NCBI GenBank assembly: GCA_037718865.1
Contig: JBBJMP010000015.1
Location: forward strand, 1-64,000
DNA length: 64,000 nt
Source: JADCRZ01 sp037718865
GTDB lineage: Bacteria; Bacteroidota; Bacteroidia; Chitinophagales; Chitinophagaceae
Direction: 5' to 3'
Shown here piece by piece: positions 15,912 to 25,727 of the stretch. How positions within the stretch are numbered: the first letter of the stretch is position 1; the number at the start of each line of letters is the position of its first letter. Below the pieces are notes generated by a model that searched no databases, had not been told where the DNA came from, and saw nothing but the letters and a program-made list of their open reading frames with translations. The position numbers and the translations under genes were made by a program.

Positions 15912-17480
15912 TTATTTTAATTGAAATATAATTGGTGGAATTTCACGAACAAGACCATCGGGGCCCTTAACGCGGATGCGGTCAAAGAATATTGAAGATC
16001 CCGGAGTAGCCCTGCTAACGATGGTGGCAGCGTTACCTGTCCATCTGGCTCCGTCGTTAGGACCCTCCTGGTAAGTTTGAAAGGAACCTCCATTGGCGCC
16101 CAGTACATAACTTACAACCTGAAAAGGTGCATCAAAATCAGATTCCAGTAACCTGGCGAATAACCCGCCCTGGGCTTTAAAGGTAGCCGCAGAAATTGAT
16201 CCTCCTTTGCTTTGGCCTACCATTGCCGTAGGATCAGGCAAACGCTTAACGCGCATAGCAAATGGCGTTGTCTTGCCATTGACAGTTACATTTATATTTG
16301 CCGGCCCGACTGTGACAGGTTTTATAATATATCGCCCTCCACCTGAGGGTGTCATTGAACCACCCCCCGTAAAGGAAACATTCATTTTTTCAAGACCTGA
16401 GGAACCAGCAGATATGTTAACAGGGTTCTCTACGCCGGCGTATAGCACGTTCATCTTTTCCAGGAAAACGGAAGCTCCTGAAGGAACACCTACGGTATAC
16501 TTAATCACTTTTTCCAGGGTTCCAACCGAACCGTCCGGTTTAGTATATCTGATATTTACTACTACTGATTTTTCGCCTGCTCCACTCACAGTGGATTTAT
16601 AGATTGCTTTTCCTTCCGTGAGGGCAGGAGTGGTGCCACCGATTGAAATTGTGGGAGTAGCCGCCTTACTATATGCTCCTATGCCGGCAGTGATTTCTAA
16701 TTCCTGGCCGGGCATAAGGTAGGTAGCGTTCGTGCCTATCAGGGGCTGGAATTCATCAAACACAACCTTCACCGAACCTACCTGGCTAAGGAAATAATCC
16801 ACCACCTGCGATTCGGAGTTTTTAATGTCGTTCTGGAACTTGCTGAGAATAGTTAAAGAAGCGATGGTAGGTGTCATGTAGAAATAAGCTGATTGCCAGT
16901 CTTTTTTTTGGCTACCTGTTTGTGACACGGGAATATCCAGGTTTAACGGAAAGCTTTTATCCAGTTCAGCTCGTTTTGCGGCAACGCTTTTTTTAAGGAT
17001 CGGATCGTTAAACTTATTAGGATCCAGGGTATTCAACAATTCGCCCCTATATGCTTTCAGCTTGTTAAGCAATTCTTGTCCCCTTCCTTTTGTATCAAAA
17101 AGCCTGGAAGAAGCATCCAGGTCATCTTCGTCAAATGATTCAACGCCATCCTCAACCTTCAGGTCTGCCTGTTTCTTTAATTCCAGTTTAACGTTGTTTA
17201 TGTAATCGTTTACATTATTCGATAGGGATTTGGCCTGCATGGCAAAAGGCTGCCAAAATCTTGCTTTCTCTGATGTTTTGGGATCTTTCAGTAATTCGTC
17301 GAAAGAGCTGTAGACAGTAAGGTTCTTATTGTCAATAACCCCGTTTGCACTGATGATACTGTTATTTACGGTTCTAAAGGCATTTAATATTTCCGAAGAT
17401 ACATTTAATGCTAGCAGAGCTGTGAGCACCAGATACATCATATTGATCATCTTCTGCCTGGGCTCTTTAGGTAAAGCCAT
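15912..17480 (-). CDS. gldM: Gliding motility / type IX secretion motor protein GldM
   Basis: 522 residues. The N-terminus MALPKEPRQKMINMMYLVLT with the following ALLALNVSSEILNAF is the single membrane helix that packs against GldL and couples proton flow to rotation. The rest is periplasmic: a helical D1 domain (residues 40-220, with LSNNVNDYINNVKLELKKQ and SAYFYMTPTIASLTILSKFQ), then beta domains with NISAGSSGLEKMNVSF and, at the C-terminus, VSYVLGANGGSFQTYQEGPN and RIRVKGPDGLVREIPPIIF. GldM reaches the GldKN ring across the periplasm. It lies between gldL and gldN with short gaps, so the block is one operon. Confidence 0.96.
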   Translation of the reverse strand: MALPKEPRQKMINMMYLVLTALLALNVSSEILNAFRTVNNSIISANGVIDNKNLTVYSSFDELLKDPKTSEKARFWQPFAMQAKSLSNNVNDYINNVKLELKKQADLKVEDGVESFDEDDLDASSRLFDTKGRGQELLNKLKAYRGELLNTLDPNKFNDPILKKSVAAKRAELDKSFPLNLDIPVSQTGSQKKDWQSAYFYMTPTIASLTILSKFQNDIKNSESQVVDYFLSQVGSVKVVFDEFQPLIGTNATYLMPGQELEITAGIGAYSKAATPTISIGGTTPALTEGKAIYKSTVSGAGEKSVVVNIRYTKPDGSVGTLEKVIKYTVGVPSGASVFLEKMNVLYAGVENPVNISAGSSGLEKMNVSFTGGGSMTPSGGGRYIIKPVTVGPANINVTVNGKTTPFAMRVKRLPDPTAMVGQSKGGSISAATFKAQGGLFARLLESDFDAPFQVVSYVLGANGGSFQTYQEGPNDGARWTGNAATIVSRATPGSSIFFDRIRVKGPDGLVREIPPIIFQLK

Positions 17481-17526
17481 TAGATTTGAAATTTATTTTT
17501 TTAACAATGATTTTTCCAACCGGATA

Positions 17527-18294
17527 TTATGATCTGCCCTGCATGGCACTTAACATGTTGCCATAAATGTTGTTCAGGTTGCCAAGGTTTTTTGCCAGCA
17601 AGGCGATTTGCTCCTGGGTCTTCTTCGCATCTACAACGCTACCCTGCATGGTTTCGGAAGCCTGTACCAGGTTACTGTAAAAGCTGTTCATTGCTTTCAG
17701 GTGATTATTGGTATCCTGCAATTCCAACTCATAGATAGTGTTCAGAGACGAAAGATTTTTTGTCAATACCTGAACCTGGCCGTGAAATTGCTTGGTGCTT
17801 TCGGAAGCATCGTTGAAGGAAGCCATTACAGCTGCAGATTTGGTATAAGCCTCTTTCATCTGGCCCAGTGCGCCGGTTGCTTCTTTAGCTTTTGCCGTAT
17901 AGTCGTTTGTTGCAGCTGTAGCATCACTGAAATCTTTAATCTGGTTTACGGATGTACCTAATTTTGAAAAACCTTCGCTGAGTCTTTTCATGGTAACCGG
18001 TGTAATATCCGCTTCATGCATCATTTTGTCCAACGATTGCAAAGCCGGGTTATTATTATTGGAGGAAGCCATCTTGGGTAATGCTTCAGCTAAAGCAGCC
18101 ATCTCGGCACCGGGAGGAGGTAAAAAGGCATAGATCATAAAAATAGCTGCTTCAGTCAACAGCCCTATTGTAAGCATAATATCGGCATAAGGCTTATGCA
18201 GTATTTTGGCCCAAGCACCAAAGATCACCACTGCCGCGCCCACACATACAACAATATTTACTAGTCTTTCCGTAGATTTAGAAACGCCTGCCAT
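17527..18294 (-). CDS. gldL: Gliding motility / type IX secretion motor protein GldL
   Basis: 255 residues. Two membrane helices near the N-terminus (LVNIVVCVGAAVVIFGAWAK and ADIMLTIGLLTEAAIFMIYAF) enclose the conserved Lys in AKILHKPYAD and the Glu in LTEAAIF that matter for proton use in this family. A PPPGAEM motif follows, then a long cytoplasmic helical tail (residues 80-255) of coiled-coil character, ending in LNNIYGNMLSAMQGRS. With GldM it makes the proton-driven rotary motor of gliding and type IX secretion. It is 46 bp upstream of gldM. Confidence 0.96.
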   Translation of the reverse strand: MAGVSKSTERLVNIVVCVGAAVVIFGAWAKILHKPYADIMLTIGLLTEAAIFMIYAFLPPPGAEMAALAEALPKMASSNNNNPALQSLDKMMHEADITPVTMKRLSEGFSKLGTSVNQIKDFSDATAATNDYTAKAKEATGALGQMKEAYTKSAAVMASFNDASESTKQFHGQVQVLTKNLSSLNTIYELELQDTNNHLKAMNSFYSNLVQASETMQGSVVDAKKTQEQIALLAKNLGNLNNIYGNMLSAMQGRS

Positions 18295-18418
18295 GTTATT
18301 TTTTTTATAAGATTATTTAAGTCGGGAGAATAAAATATCATTTTGATTTACTGCGAAATCAATTTATAAACGCTTAACTGATTAATAAAATTTTGTGAGG
18401 CCTGTTAAAATTTCTACA

Positions 18419-19792
18419 TTATTTGCGGCCCTGTATTGCGGGTAAATCAACAACACAACGGAACCCGATATAAGACTTGGTGGTATCCTGGTATTCAAAC
18501 GACCGGGTACCATTTTGCAGAAAATAACCAACGTCTTTCCAGCTACCGCCACGAAGTACTTTACGTTTCATGCGGGGCGGATCAGAATCCTTGGCATTGT
18601 ACCTAATATCCGGGTTCATATCGTGTTGAAAATTATAACCACCTTCATAATACAGGGAAGAAGTCCATTCGGCAACATTGCCAGCCATGTTATACAAGCC
18701 AAAATCATTCGGCCAGTAAGCATCGGCACGAACCGTGTTAAATCCACCATCCTCAGGATAGTTACCACGTCCAGGTTTAAAGTTGGCCAGTAAACACCCT
18801 TTCTTGTTTCTTAAATAGTAGTTACCCCATGGAAACATAGACTGCGACCTGCCGCCGCGTGCGGCATATTCCCATTCTGCTTCAGTAGGCAAACGAAAAT
18901 CAGATTCAGTAGCCCTTTTCTTTGATTCAAGGAAAGAATTAAGTTTATGAGTCCTCCACTCGCAAAACGCGGTAGCCTGTTTCCAGCTTATTCCTACAAC
19001 AGGGTAATTGTTATAAGCCGGATGTGCAAAATAACGTTTGGTCATAGGTTCGTTATAAGAATAAGAGAAATCCCTCATCCAGGCTAATGTATCCGGGTAA
19101 ATAGGCACATCCTTTTTTACAATGAACTGTGACCGCGGTTTACTGGCATTTTCTCTTTTGGCCGCTTCTTTCGTATCATATGTCTCAGAGTGATATATTA
19201 GTTTGGAAGCATCAATTTCTTTTTTTCCAAAAATCCTGTTTTCCGGAGAGAAAATAAGCTGATCTATCTTTTCGATTGTAGCTTTATCACCCCACTTGAT
19301 CGTCGAAGCTTTCTTCCAGTCAACATAATCAATCCCATCTGAATTTTTTACAAAACCCATCAGCTTGGCGGCAATTGAATCACGAACCCAATATACGAAC
19401 TCGCGGTATTCCATATTTGTGATCTCTGTGGCATCCATCCAGAAACCATTGATGGAAACCTGTTTGTTACGTGCCGTAAAAGCGTAATTGACGTCTTCGT
19501 CGCTTGGGCCCATATGAAAAGTTCCGGGTGGAACGTAAACCATTCCGGGAGGCTTAGGTAATACATACCGTTTGGTAAGTGCTACTCCATGTAGCATGCC
19601 ATCATTGGCCGGGCCCCTTGAAGACTTGCCGAACTTGCCGCAGCTTGTTAAAGCAACCATTGCAGCAAGAGTTAATAAAGCAAACCCATTTCTGTTCTTG
19701 ATAAGATTGAAGCGTACCGGGCAGGAAGAATAATTGGTCACCATCGTCAACACAGGTTTAAAATTATATATGATATATCTAAGCATATTCAT
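18419..19792 (-). CDS. gldK: Gliding motility / type IX secretion lipoprotein GldK
   Basis: First gene of gldKLMN. The open frame gives 457 residues; the in-frame ATG at 19744 (MVTNYSS) is an alternative start. A lipobox follows, LVALTSCGK-like (AAMVALTSCGKFGKS), so the protein is outer-membrane anchored. The body is a formylglycine-generating-enzyme-type domain: PPGMVYVPPGTFHMGPSD, FWMDATEITNMEYREFV, YPVVGISWKQATAFCEWRT, RLPTEAEWEYAARGG, GLYNMAGNVAEWTSS, VLRGGSWKD and the final YIGFRCVVD. In this family the fold is structural, forming the ring with GldN. A 124-bp gap separates it from gldL. Confidence 0.95.
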   Translation of the reverse strand: MNMLRYIIYNFKPVLTMVTNYSSCPVRFNLIKNRNGFALLTLAAMVALTSCGKFGKSSRGPANDGMLHGVALTKRYVLPKPPGMVYVPPGTFHMGPSDEDVNYAFTARNKQVSINGFWMDATEITNMEYREFVYWVRDSIAAKLMGFVKNSDGIDYVDWKKASTIKWGDKATIEKIDQLIFSPENRIFGKKEIDASKLIYHSETYDTKEAAKRENASKPRSQFIVKKDVPIYPDTLAWMRDFSYSYNEPMTKRYFAHPAYNNYPVVGISWKQATAFCEWRTHKLNSFLESKKRATESDFRLPTEAEWEYAARGGRSQSMFPWGNYYLRNKKGCLLANFKPGRGNYPEDGGFNTVRADAYWPNDFGLYNMAGNVAEWTSSLYYEGGYNFQHDMNPDIRYNAKDSDPPRMKRKVLRGGSWKDVGYFLQNGTRSFEYQDTTKSYIGFRCVVDLPAIQGRK

Positions 19793-19821
19793 TAGTTGTT
19801 TTAACGATTCACATTACCATT

Positions 19822-21894
19822 TTATTGTAAAGAACTTTTAGAAAATGTATTGGGATCGTCTAAAAGACGCATTAATGAATTTAAGTCAGTTACAGGAAAT
19901 TTACAAGCGTAGTTTTCACATAAAAAAATTACAGGTTGCCCAGTAACAGATTTCCCATTCAAGAGAGGGAAGTCATTGTTTTCTGAAGCTGAAACCTGCA
20001 AAACTTTATGTGGCATGAAGATATGTAATATTTCATTAAGAAGTTTACCGGGATCGGGGCCTAAAACTACCAATTCGGCAACGCCTATAACCATTTTCTG
20101 TATTAATCCTGACCAAACACCAAACGAAGTAGGATAACGGACAGTTGTTTCAGCCAAATTTTTTAACATTTTTACAACTCTTTCTTTCCATTCCTGCTTA
20201 TCAAAAATAATTTCCAAATAGAGCAAGTTCCAGGCCATAATAGAATTTCCGGAAGGTGTGGCTCCGTCGTAAATTTCCTTTTTGCGGATCACCACATCCC
20301 TCTGTTCCTTATGCGTGAAGAAAAATAACCCGGTTTCTTCATCACTAAAATGCTCAAGTACTATTTCAGTTAAATGCCTGGCCTTATTCAGATAGTCTGC
20401 ATTACCCGTTATTTCCTGCAGGTGAATGAGTGCTTGTATCAGGTATGCATAATCATCCAGGAAAGCTGGATACTTGGCCATATGATCTTTATAAGTATGG
20501 TAAAAATTTCCCGTATCGGGATCACCATAATATTTCAATAGAAAATCCATGTTCCTAACGGCCAGGTCTTTATAGTTTTCATTACCTACTGCTGCATACG
20601 CCTTGCTCAAGGCTGTATTCATCAGGGCATTCCACCCCAACAACATTTTATCATCAAGGGAGGGCCGTGGCCGTTTGTTGCGGTTATGAAGTAAAAGCGT
20701 TCCGGACTTTTTCAAAAATGCATCTAATTCCGTGGGTGAAATATTATTGCGGTTGGAGAAAGTGTCAAGCGGTATATGTATGTGAAGGATATTTTTGCCC
20801 TCCCAGTTGCCTTCCTCGCTGACATCATAAAATGAACAAAACAAAGGAGCATCCTTACCCAGGATGGCTTTTACTTCTTCCAGATCCCAGACGTAAAATT
20901 TCCCCTCCTCGCCTTCGCTATCTGCATCCAGGGCAGCGTAAAAGCCAAACTCCCCGGATAACATTTCGCGCTGTATATATTGCAGGGTTTGCTCAATAGT
21001 GGTTTTGTATAATTCTTTATGCGTAAGTTGCCATGCTTCACTCAATACCATAACAAGCAGTGCATTGTCATATAGCATTTTTTCAAAGTGCGGGATAAGC
21101 CAATTACCATCGGTAGCATAGCGTGCAAAACCTCCTCCAATTTGGTCGTAAATTCCGCCGTAGATCATTTTATCCAGGCTAAGGCAGGCCTGATCCAGAG
21201 CAGACTGATTGCCGGTATGATGGTAATATTCAAGTAGATACTGAATGGTGAAGGTTTGGGGAAATTTAGGTGCCCGCCCGAAACCCCCTTCGGCCCTATC
21301 AGCCGTTTTCATGATGTTTTCAAAAATGCGATGCATACTTTCTGTCGTAATCGCTGTATCAGTAGTGCCTAAACCAAAACTATTTGCCTGAATAAGGTGT
21401 GCCGTAAGATTTTCGGCCTGGGCGTTAATGTCAGTTGGATTTTCAGTATAAGTTTTCGTAACGCCGTAAAGAACTTCTTTCCAGGAAGGGCGGTTAAAGG
21501 ACTGCCTGGGAGGAAAATACGTGCCCCCATAAAACGGCTTGCACTCAGGCGTTAAAAAAACGTTCAGGGGCCATCCGCCACTTCCTGTTAAAGTTTGTAC
21601 GGCATCCATGTAGATATGATCCAGGTCCGGACGTTCTTCACGGTCAATCTTTATGTTTACAAAATGTTCATTCATGATGGCAGCCGTAGCTTCATCCTCA
21701 AAACTTTCACGTTCCATCACATGGCACCAGTGACAGGCCGAATAACCAATACTTACCAGTATGGGTTTATTTTCCTTTTTGGATTTTTGTAAAGCTTCTT
21801 CTCCCCACGGATACCAATCGACGGGGTTATGCGCATGCTGTAATAGATAAGGACTCGTTTCATTGGCTAACCGGTTCTTTTTTCTCTCCATCAT
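19822..21894 (-). CDS. YyaL/SPATA20-type thioredoxin domain protein
   Basis: 690 residues, the normal length for this widely conserved family (DUF255 with a six-hairpin glycosidase-like fold). The N-terminal thioredoxin-like domain has NRLANETSPYLLQHAHNPVD, WYPWGEEALQKSKKENKPI and the redox motif YSACHWCHVMERESFED, where CHWC is the CxxC pair. The larger C-terminal part shows GGIYDQIGGGFARYATDGNW, IPHFEKMLYDNALL, ALDADSEGEEGKFYVWD and ATPSGNSIMAWNLLYL. No signal peptide, so cytoplasmic. The reaction is not established. It stands alone between gldK and hemD. Confidence 0.93.
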   Translation of the reverse strand: MMERKKNRLANETSPYLLQHAHNPVDWYPWGEEALQKSKKENKPILVSIGYSACHWCHVMERESFEDEATAAIMNEHFVNIKIDREERPDLDHIYMDAVQTLTGSGGWPLNVFLTPECKPFYGGTYFPPRQSFNRPSWKEVLYGVTKTYTENPTDINAQAENLTAHLIQANSFGLGTTDTAITTESMHRIFENIMKTADRAEGGFGRAPKFPQTFTIQYLLEYYHHTGNQSALDQACLSLDKMIYGGIYDQIGGGFARYATDGNWLIPHFEKMLYDNALLVMVLSEAWQLTHKELYKTTIEQTLQYIQREMLSGEFGFYAALDADSEGEEGKFYVWDLEEVKAILGKDAPLFCSFYDVSEEGNWEGKNILHIHIPLDTFSNRNNISPTELDAFLKKSGTLLLHNRNKRPRPSLDDKMLLGWNALMNTALSKAYAAVGNENYKDLAVRNMDFLLKYYGDPDTGNFYHTYKDHMAKYPAFLDDYAYLIQALIHLQEITGNADYLNKARHLTEIVLEHFSDEETGLFFFTHKEQRDVVIRKKEIYDGATPSGNSIMAWNLLYLEIIFDKQEWKERVVKMLKNLAETTVRYPTSFGVWSGLIQKMVIGVAELVVLGPDPGKLLNEILHIFMPHKVLQVSASENNDFPLLNGKSVTGQPVIFLCENYACKFPVTDLNSLMRLLDDPNTFSKSSLQ

Positions 21895-21962
21895 TTATCG
21901 TTAAGTAGGACAAGGTTAATACATACCTGATCAGTAAGCGGAACATTAAATTTTCCATATGC

Positions 21963-21990
21963 AAAAAGACAACCAAGGGGTTGTCTTTGC
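21963..21990 (-). terminator. Terminator after hemD
   Basis: Stem AAAGACAAC (21965-21973) with GTTGTCTTT (21980-21988); the minus-strand reading ends in a run of T. It lies 22 bp past the hemD stop. Confidence 0.8.
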
Positions 21991-22011
21991 TAATTAAGAA
22001 AAAATTTATCG

Positions 22012-22809
22012 CTATTTAAGACTGCCGACGGTTAAAAGATACATTTCCAGGGCAGCCACCATGGAGGGCGCTTTTGGTTGTGGGGCTTTTATGTCTAAGG
22101 TTAAACCGGCGTCTTCTATAGCCTTTGAAGTATTATTGCCAAATGCACCAAGCTTAGTGCCGTTTTGTTCAAATAAAGGACAATTATCTAATAAGCTTTT
22201 AACACCGCTGGGCGTAAAAAAGCAGATCACATCGAAAGCATTCTGGTTAATCACTTCTTTAACATCATTACTGATGGTACGATACATAAACGGAGTAGCA
22301 AACTCACACTGGTTCGATTTTAACCAATTCACAATCTCATTATCCTGCTGATTCTCGGAGCATGGATAAAGGAATTTTTCATTTTCCTTATGTTTGGTAA
22401 TCACATCGAACATGCTTTTATTGGTGCCATCAGCTCCGTAAAAAACTTTCCGTTTCCGGTAGAGAATGAATTTTTGCAGGTATAAAGCAACAGCTTCCGT
22501 CATGCAGAAGTATTTTGTATCCTGTGAAATATGCACTTTTAATTCTTCGCAGGTTCGAAAGAAATGATCAATGGCGTTGCGGCTGGTAAAAATAACTGCC
22601 GTATAATGGCATATATCAACTTTCTGCTTTCGGAATTCTTTTGCCTGTACCCCTTCTAGTCGGATAAACGGGTAAAACTCAAGTTCAATGTTATAGCGCT
22701 TCGCCAGATCAAAATATGGCGATTTTTCAGTTTCGGGCTTAGGTTGCGTGATAAGAATCTTTTTCGCAGTTTTAACAGTTGCAGCTGCATTCTGACCGTT
22801 TTTTACCAT
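22012..22809 (-). CDS. hemD: Uroporphyrinogen-III synthase (HemD-like)
   Basis: 265 residues from the ATG at 22809 (MVKNGQNAAATVKT). A longer frame to 22908 would overlap the upstream gene and add no conserved sequence. The protein has the two-lobe HemD pattern of low conservation: KKILITQPKPETEKSPYFDL, LEFYPFIRLEGV, AVIFTSRNAIDHFF, KYFCMTEAVALYL, FLYPCSENQQDNEIVNWL, VICFFTPSGVKSLLDN and LGAFGNNTSKAIEDAGL. This makes the heme/siroheme precursor uroporphyrinogen III. It lies 26 bp after a DUF4271 gene, an arrangement I associate with Bacteroidota. The family diverges strongly, so the call rests on the FTSRNA and FTPSGV blocks and on context. Confidence 0.85.
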   Translation of the reverse strand: MVKNGQNAAATVKTAKKILITQPKPETEKSPYFDLAKRYNIELEFYPFIRLEGVQAKEFRKQKVDICHYTAVIFTSRNAIDHFFRTCEELKVHISQDTKYFCMTEAVALYLQKFILYRKRKVFYGADGTNKSMFDVITKHKENEKFLYPCSENQQDNEIVNWLKSNQCEFATPFMYRTISNDVKEVINQNAFDVICFFTPSGVKSLLDNCPLFEQNGTKLGAFGNNTSKAIEDAGLTLDIKAPQPKAPSMVAALEMYLLTVGSLK

Positions 22810-22835
22810 ATGTTTGTCGCTCTCGTTAAACAAAG

Positions 22836-23798
22836 TTAAGAACTTGTTTCCAGAAATTTGAATAACACTTTGTAAATCAGTAATAGAGGTGCCAGTTCGA
22901 AACCGCAAAGGTATAAAAAAAAGTGAAATTGACTAACCTTAATTTCTCTGCGGACCGGAGAATAAGAAAAAAGGTACCTGTAGGCTAGAAGGATGCTGAT
23001 GATAGTTAAGGAAACTGTTACCAATACCTGCACGACAGCTTTACTTGAAAAGGCCAGAAGGATCAAAAACGGGATGAGTAGTACCCCAATAAGCTTGTTT
23101 ACAAGAAAAACTACAAATATGTAGGTATCAGTTGCTTCGCGGATGTCAAAGATCCAGCCCATCAGTTTTAGCACCAGAAATTTTACCAGGTAAATTATAC
23201 TCAGGGCCAGAATGCCATAAAGGGTGATTGTCCAAAAGTTGAACGTGGTTAACTGATAATGGTAAAGCAGGAAACTTGTGTATAACCCGCCGCATACAAC
23301 AAAGAAAATATTCATCAACAGAGAGGGAAGGGGGCTTTGGAGCAACTGTTCCCTGATTTGCTTTTGCTTCAGGGATACCTGGAAAAAAACGGCAAATAAG
23401 TTACTGAAGTATTTGCTAAAAAACAGTTTTACAAGGGCAAAATAGCATACAAGGCCCAGCAACAGGTAAAATAGGATATCCTTTTCCGTATGCCGTTCTT
23501 CTTTAATGGCTATTTGATAACGTGGTCTTCCGAAAAAATTAAAATAAGGCTGCTGGCGGAGAACGCTTGAATAGTCGTCCCCCCTTTTGCCAAATGCAGT
23601 ATTTACAGGCCTGCCTGCATTTCCATCATTGCTTGTTGCATTCAAGGTGCTGTCACTCGTATATGGCGTTAAACGATCAGTCTTTTTAACCAGCGTATCC
23701 GCCCGCCTGCTGCTGGTATCCTGGGCAAAAGAATAACAGCCAATGGTCATTAAGAACAGCATAACTGCCAGGCCCGGAAATAGTAATGGTAATTTCAC
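22836..23798 (-). CDS. DUF4271 family membrane protein
   Basis: 320 residues. A signal peptide (MKLPLLFPGLAVMLFLMTIG...SFAQ) is followed by a polar spacer (residues 26-100) and then about six membrane helices, among them DILFYLLLGLVCYFALVKLFF, SLLMNIFFVVCGGLYTSFLL, ITLYGILALSIIYLVKFLVL and the final pair ending in LLLIYKVLFKFLE. The WIFDIREATDTYIFVVFLVN block is characteristic of DUF4271. Function unknown; its constant neighbour hemD suggests a link to porphyrin or envelope metabolism, but this is only context. Confidence 0.85.
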   Translation of the reverse strand: MKLPLLFPGLAVMLFLMTIGCYSFAQDTSSRRADTLVKKTDRLTPYTSDSTLNATSNDGNAGRPVNTAFGKRGDDYSSVLRQQPYFNFFGRPRYQIAIKEERHTEKDILFYLLLGLVCYFALVKLFFSKYFSNLFAVFFQVSLKQKQIREQLLQSPLPSLLMNIFFVVCGGLYTSFLLYHYQLTTFNFWTITLYGILALSIIYLVKFLVLKLMGWIFDIREATDTYIFVVFLVNKLIGVLLIPFLILLAFSSKAVVQVLVTVSLTIISILLAYRYLFSYSPVRREIKVSQFHFFLYLCGFELAPLLLIYKVLFKFLETSS

Positions 23799-23858
23799 GC
23801 AGATTGATTACGGCTGCAAAAATATCGTTTGCAATGAATAACGTGTTATTAATCTGAA

Positions 23859-23887
23859 AATCGGCGGCAAATTAGTTGCCGCCGATT
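23859..23887 (-). terminator. Hairpin after the BamA-like gene
   Basis: A perfect 12-bp stem (AATCGGCGGCAA at 23859-23870, TTGCCGCCGATT at 23876-23887) lies 8 bp past the stop of the BamA-like gene; the minus-strand reading continues with four T. It marks the likely end of the transcript coming from the peptidase locus. Confidence 0.75.
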
Positions 23888-23894
23888 CGCAGAT

Positions 23895-25700
23895 TTAGAA
23901 ATAGCTGACATAGCCCAGGTGAATTTTTGATTGCCTGATATCCAGCCGGGAGTCATTTCGTTTACCTGCAGCAAAAGAGATATTAAAAATTCCCGCCTTT
24001 GTTTCAAAGGCCAACCCCAACCCGCCTCCGGCAAAGCCGTTCCCGGTGTTTAACGCATTGCTTTTGTTTGAGGCCCATCCTGCATCGATAAACGTAAACA
24101 CAAACGAATTCAACCCGATGAGGTAACGGTATTCCAGGTTGCCAACCACGTATTGAGAGGCAAATATGCTTTCTTCGTCAAAACCGCGCAATAATTTATA
24201 CCCTCCAATCTGGAACAACTCGTTCCTGAATATGGACGGGCTTTGAAACCATCCTGCATGTATGGCGATCTTTACTGTTGACTGCCGGCTAACCGGAAGG
24301 AAATACGCCGCATACATTTTAACCCTGAACTGGTAGGCATTCTGCTTAATGGAATCATATAGGGAAGCATAATTGAAAGCAGGATCAACCATTTTTACAA
24401 TGACATTATTTTTGCGGATATTCCGGGTACCCGCAGAAACGGTCAATTGACCTTCATAACCGCTTCTGGGATTATACCGGTAATTTGTTCTGTTAAGATC
24501 ATAGTCTACGCCAAGGTTTATTGAGCTTACGTCGATTTCGTTGGGAAGCTTGCGTATCGTTTTTATTCTTTGAGTATCCACGGTTAAGAGGTTGGTTCTA
24601 AGGCTTTGGATAAATACACGACCGTTGTTGCTTCCGGTTAAGGAATACTGTATACCCAAAGTGAAATTAAGGTTTAAAAATGAAGAATCTTTTTTAAACA
24701 GATCAAAAGAAGTGCTTATGCCAAATGAACCAAATAAATACGGTTGATGGAACGTAAGATTCAACCGGGGCGACTTTACCTGGATGTTTTGCCAGTTAAG
24801 TGCAATCGATTCTCCGTTACCAAGCGTATTACGCAGGTTGATATTCGCTTCGCCCGTTATCAATAGTTTAGCATTAGCTGTTTGCTGGTTTGATGGTAGC
24901 AGGCCGATCAGCACATTCACCTGGCTGCTTTTTTTGGCCTTCAGGTAAAGGTTGATGATTGATCCTGTACCAAGCATAGTCATATTCCAGGGCTGTTGTT
25001 CTTCCAGGTATGCAAGCTCCATAAGCTTTCTGCTGATATTCTTAAGCTTATTCTTCCTGTATATACTGCCATTTCCTACTTCCAGGTAATGCTGCAAAAA
25101 TGATTTGGATATATTGACATTTCCGAACACCCTGATACTATCGATTTTATACAGGGGACCTTTATTCAGCGAAAATCTGCCCGTTAATTTCTCTTTGTTA
25201 AACTGGATGCTATCCAGTTGAAGCGTGGCAAATGGATAGCCGTTATTTTCCAGGTAATCGAGCATCCGGGTTTTGAAGGCCTCCAGTTGTTCTATGTTCA
25301 GTGGTTTATCCAGAATTTTCCGATCATTCCATCCAGCTTGTTCCAGTATCCCCGGCTCTATGGTCGAAGTGTTGATAAGTGAAAATTGAAAGGATTCACC
25401 CAGAAATAGCTGAACCGTTGCTTCAGTGGAATCAACCTGCACGCTATCAACGGACGCACCCGGATATCCTTTGGCCTGTAAAGTGGCAGCTAAGTTGTCA
25501 ATATACACTACACAGGCGGCAACATTCTTAAAAGAAGTCTGCAGTTTAACCTGATCCTTAACAAAGGCCGAATCCTTATCTGTTGGAATGACAACAAGCC
25601 GATACTGTGCCCATCCGTTTAAAGTAACAAAGAGGCAGGCAGTTAACGCTGTCAGATAGGTGCACCGGGGTAATTGCGGCAAAGGCATTTGTTTACGCAA
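23895..25700 (-). CDS. BamA/TamA family outer-membrane protein with POTRA-like region
   Basis: 601 residues with a signal peptide ending in LNGWAQ (start at 25700, or ATG at 25688). Residues 40-270 contain POTRA-like units (LAATLQAKGYPGASVDSVQV, FKTRMLDYLENNGYPFATLQ, YKIDSIRVFGNVNISKSFLQ). The C-terminal half is a 16-stranded-type barrel with GYEGQLTVSAGTR, the FQIGGYKLLRGFDEESIFAS loop (a variant of the VRGF/Y lid motif) and the terminal aromatic HLGYVSYF. It is shorter than true BamA, so it is probably a TamA-like or accessory assembly or secretion barrel. It lies 27 bp after the VPS10-like gene and may be the last gene of that operon. Confidence 0.88.
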   Translation of the reverse strand: MRKQMPLPQLPRCTYLTALTACLFVTLNGWAQYRLVVIPTDKDSAFVKDQVKLQTSFKNVAACVVYIDNLAATLQAKGYPGASVDSVQVDSTEATVQLFLGESFQFSLINTSTIEPGILEQAGWNDRKILDKPLNIEQLEAFKTRMLDYLENNGYPFATLQLDSIQFNKEKLTGRFSLNKGPLYKIDSIRVFGNVNISKSFLQHYLEVGNGSIYRKNKLKNISRKLMELAYLEEQQPWNMTMLGTGSIINLYLKAKKSSQVNVLIGLLPSNQQTANAKLLITGEANINLRNTLGNGESIALNWQNIQVKSPRLNLTFHQPYLFGSFGISTSFDLFKKDSSFLNLNFTLGIQYSLTGSNNGRVFIQSLRTNLLTVDTQRIKTIRKLPNEIDVSSINLGVDYDLNRTNYRYNPRSGYEGQLTVSAGTRNIRKNNVIVKMVDPAFNYASLYDSIKQNAYQFRVKMYAAYFLPVSRQSTVKIAIHAGWFQSPSIFRNELFQIGGYKLLRGFDEESIFASQYVVGNLEYRYLIGLNSFVFTFIDAGWASNKSNALNTGNGFAGGGLGLAFETKAGIFNISFAAGKRNDSRLDIRQSKIHLGYVSYF

Positions 25701-25727
25701 AGATAAGTGCAGGAACCCGAGCTATGG

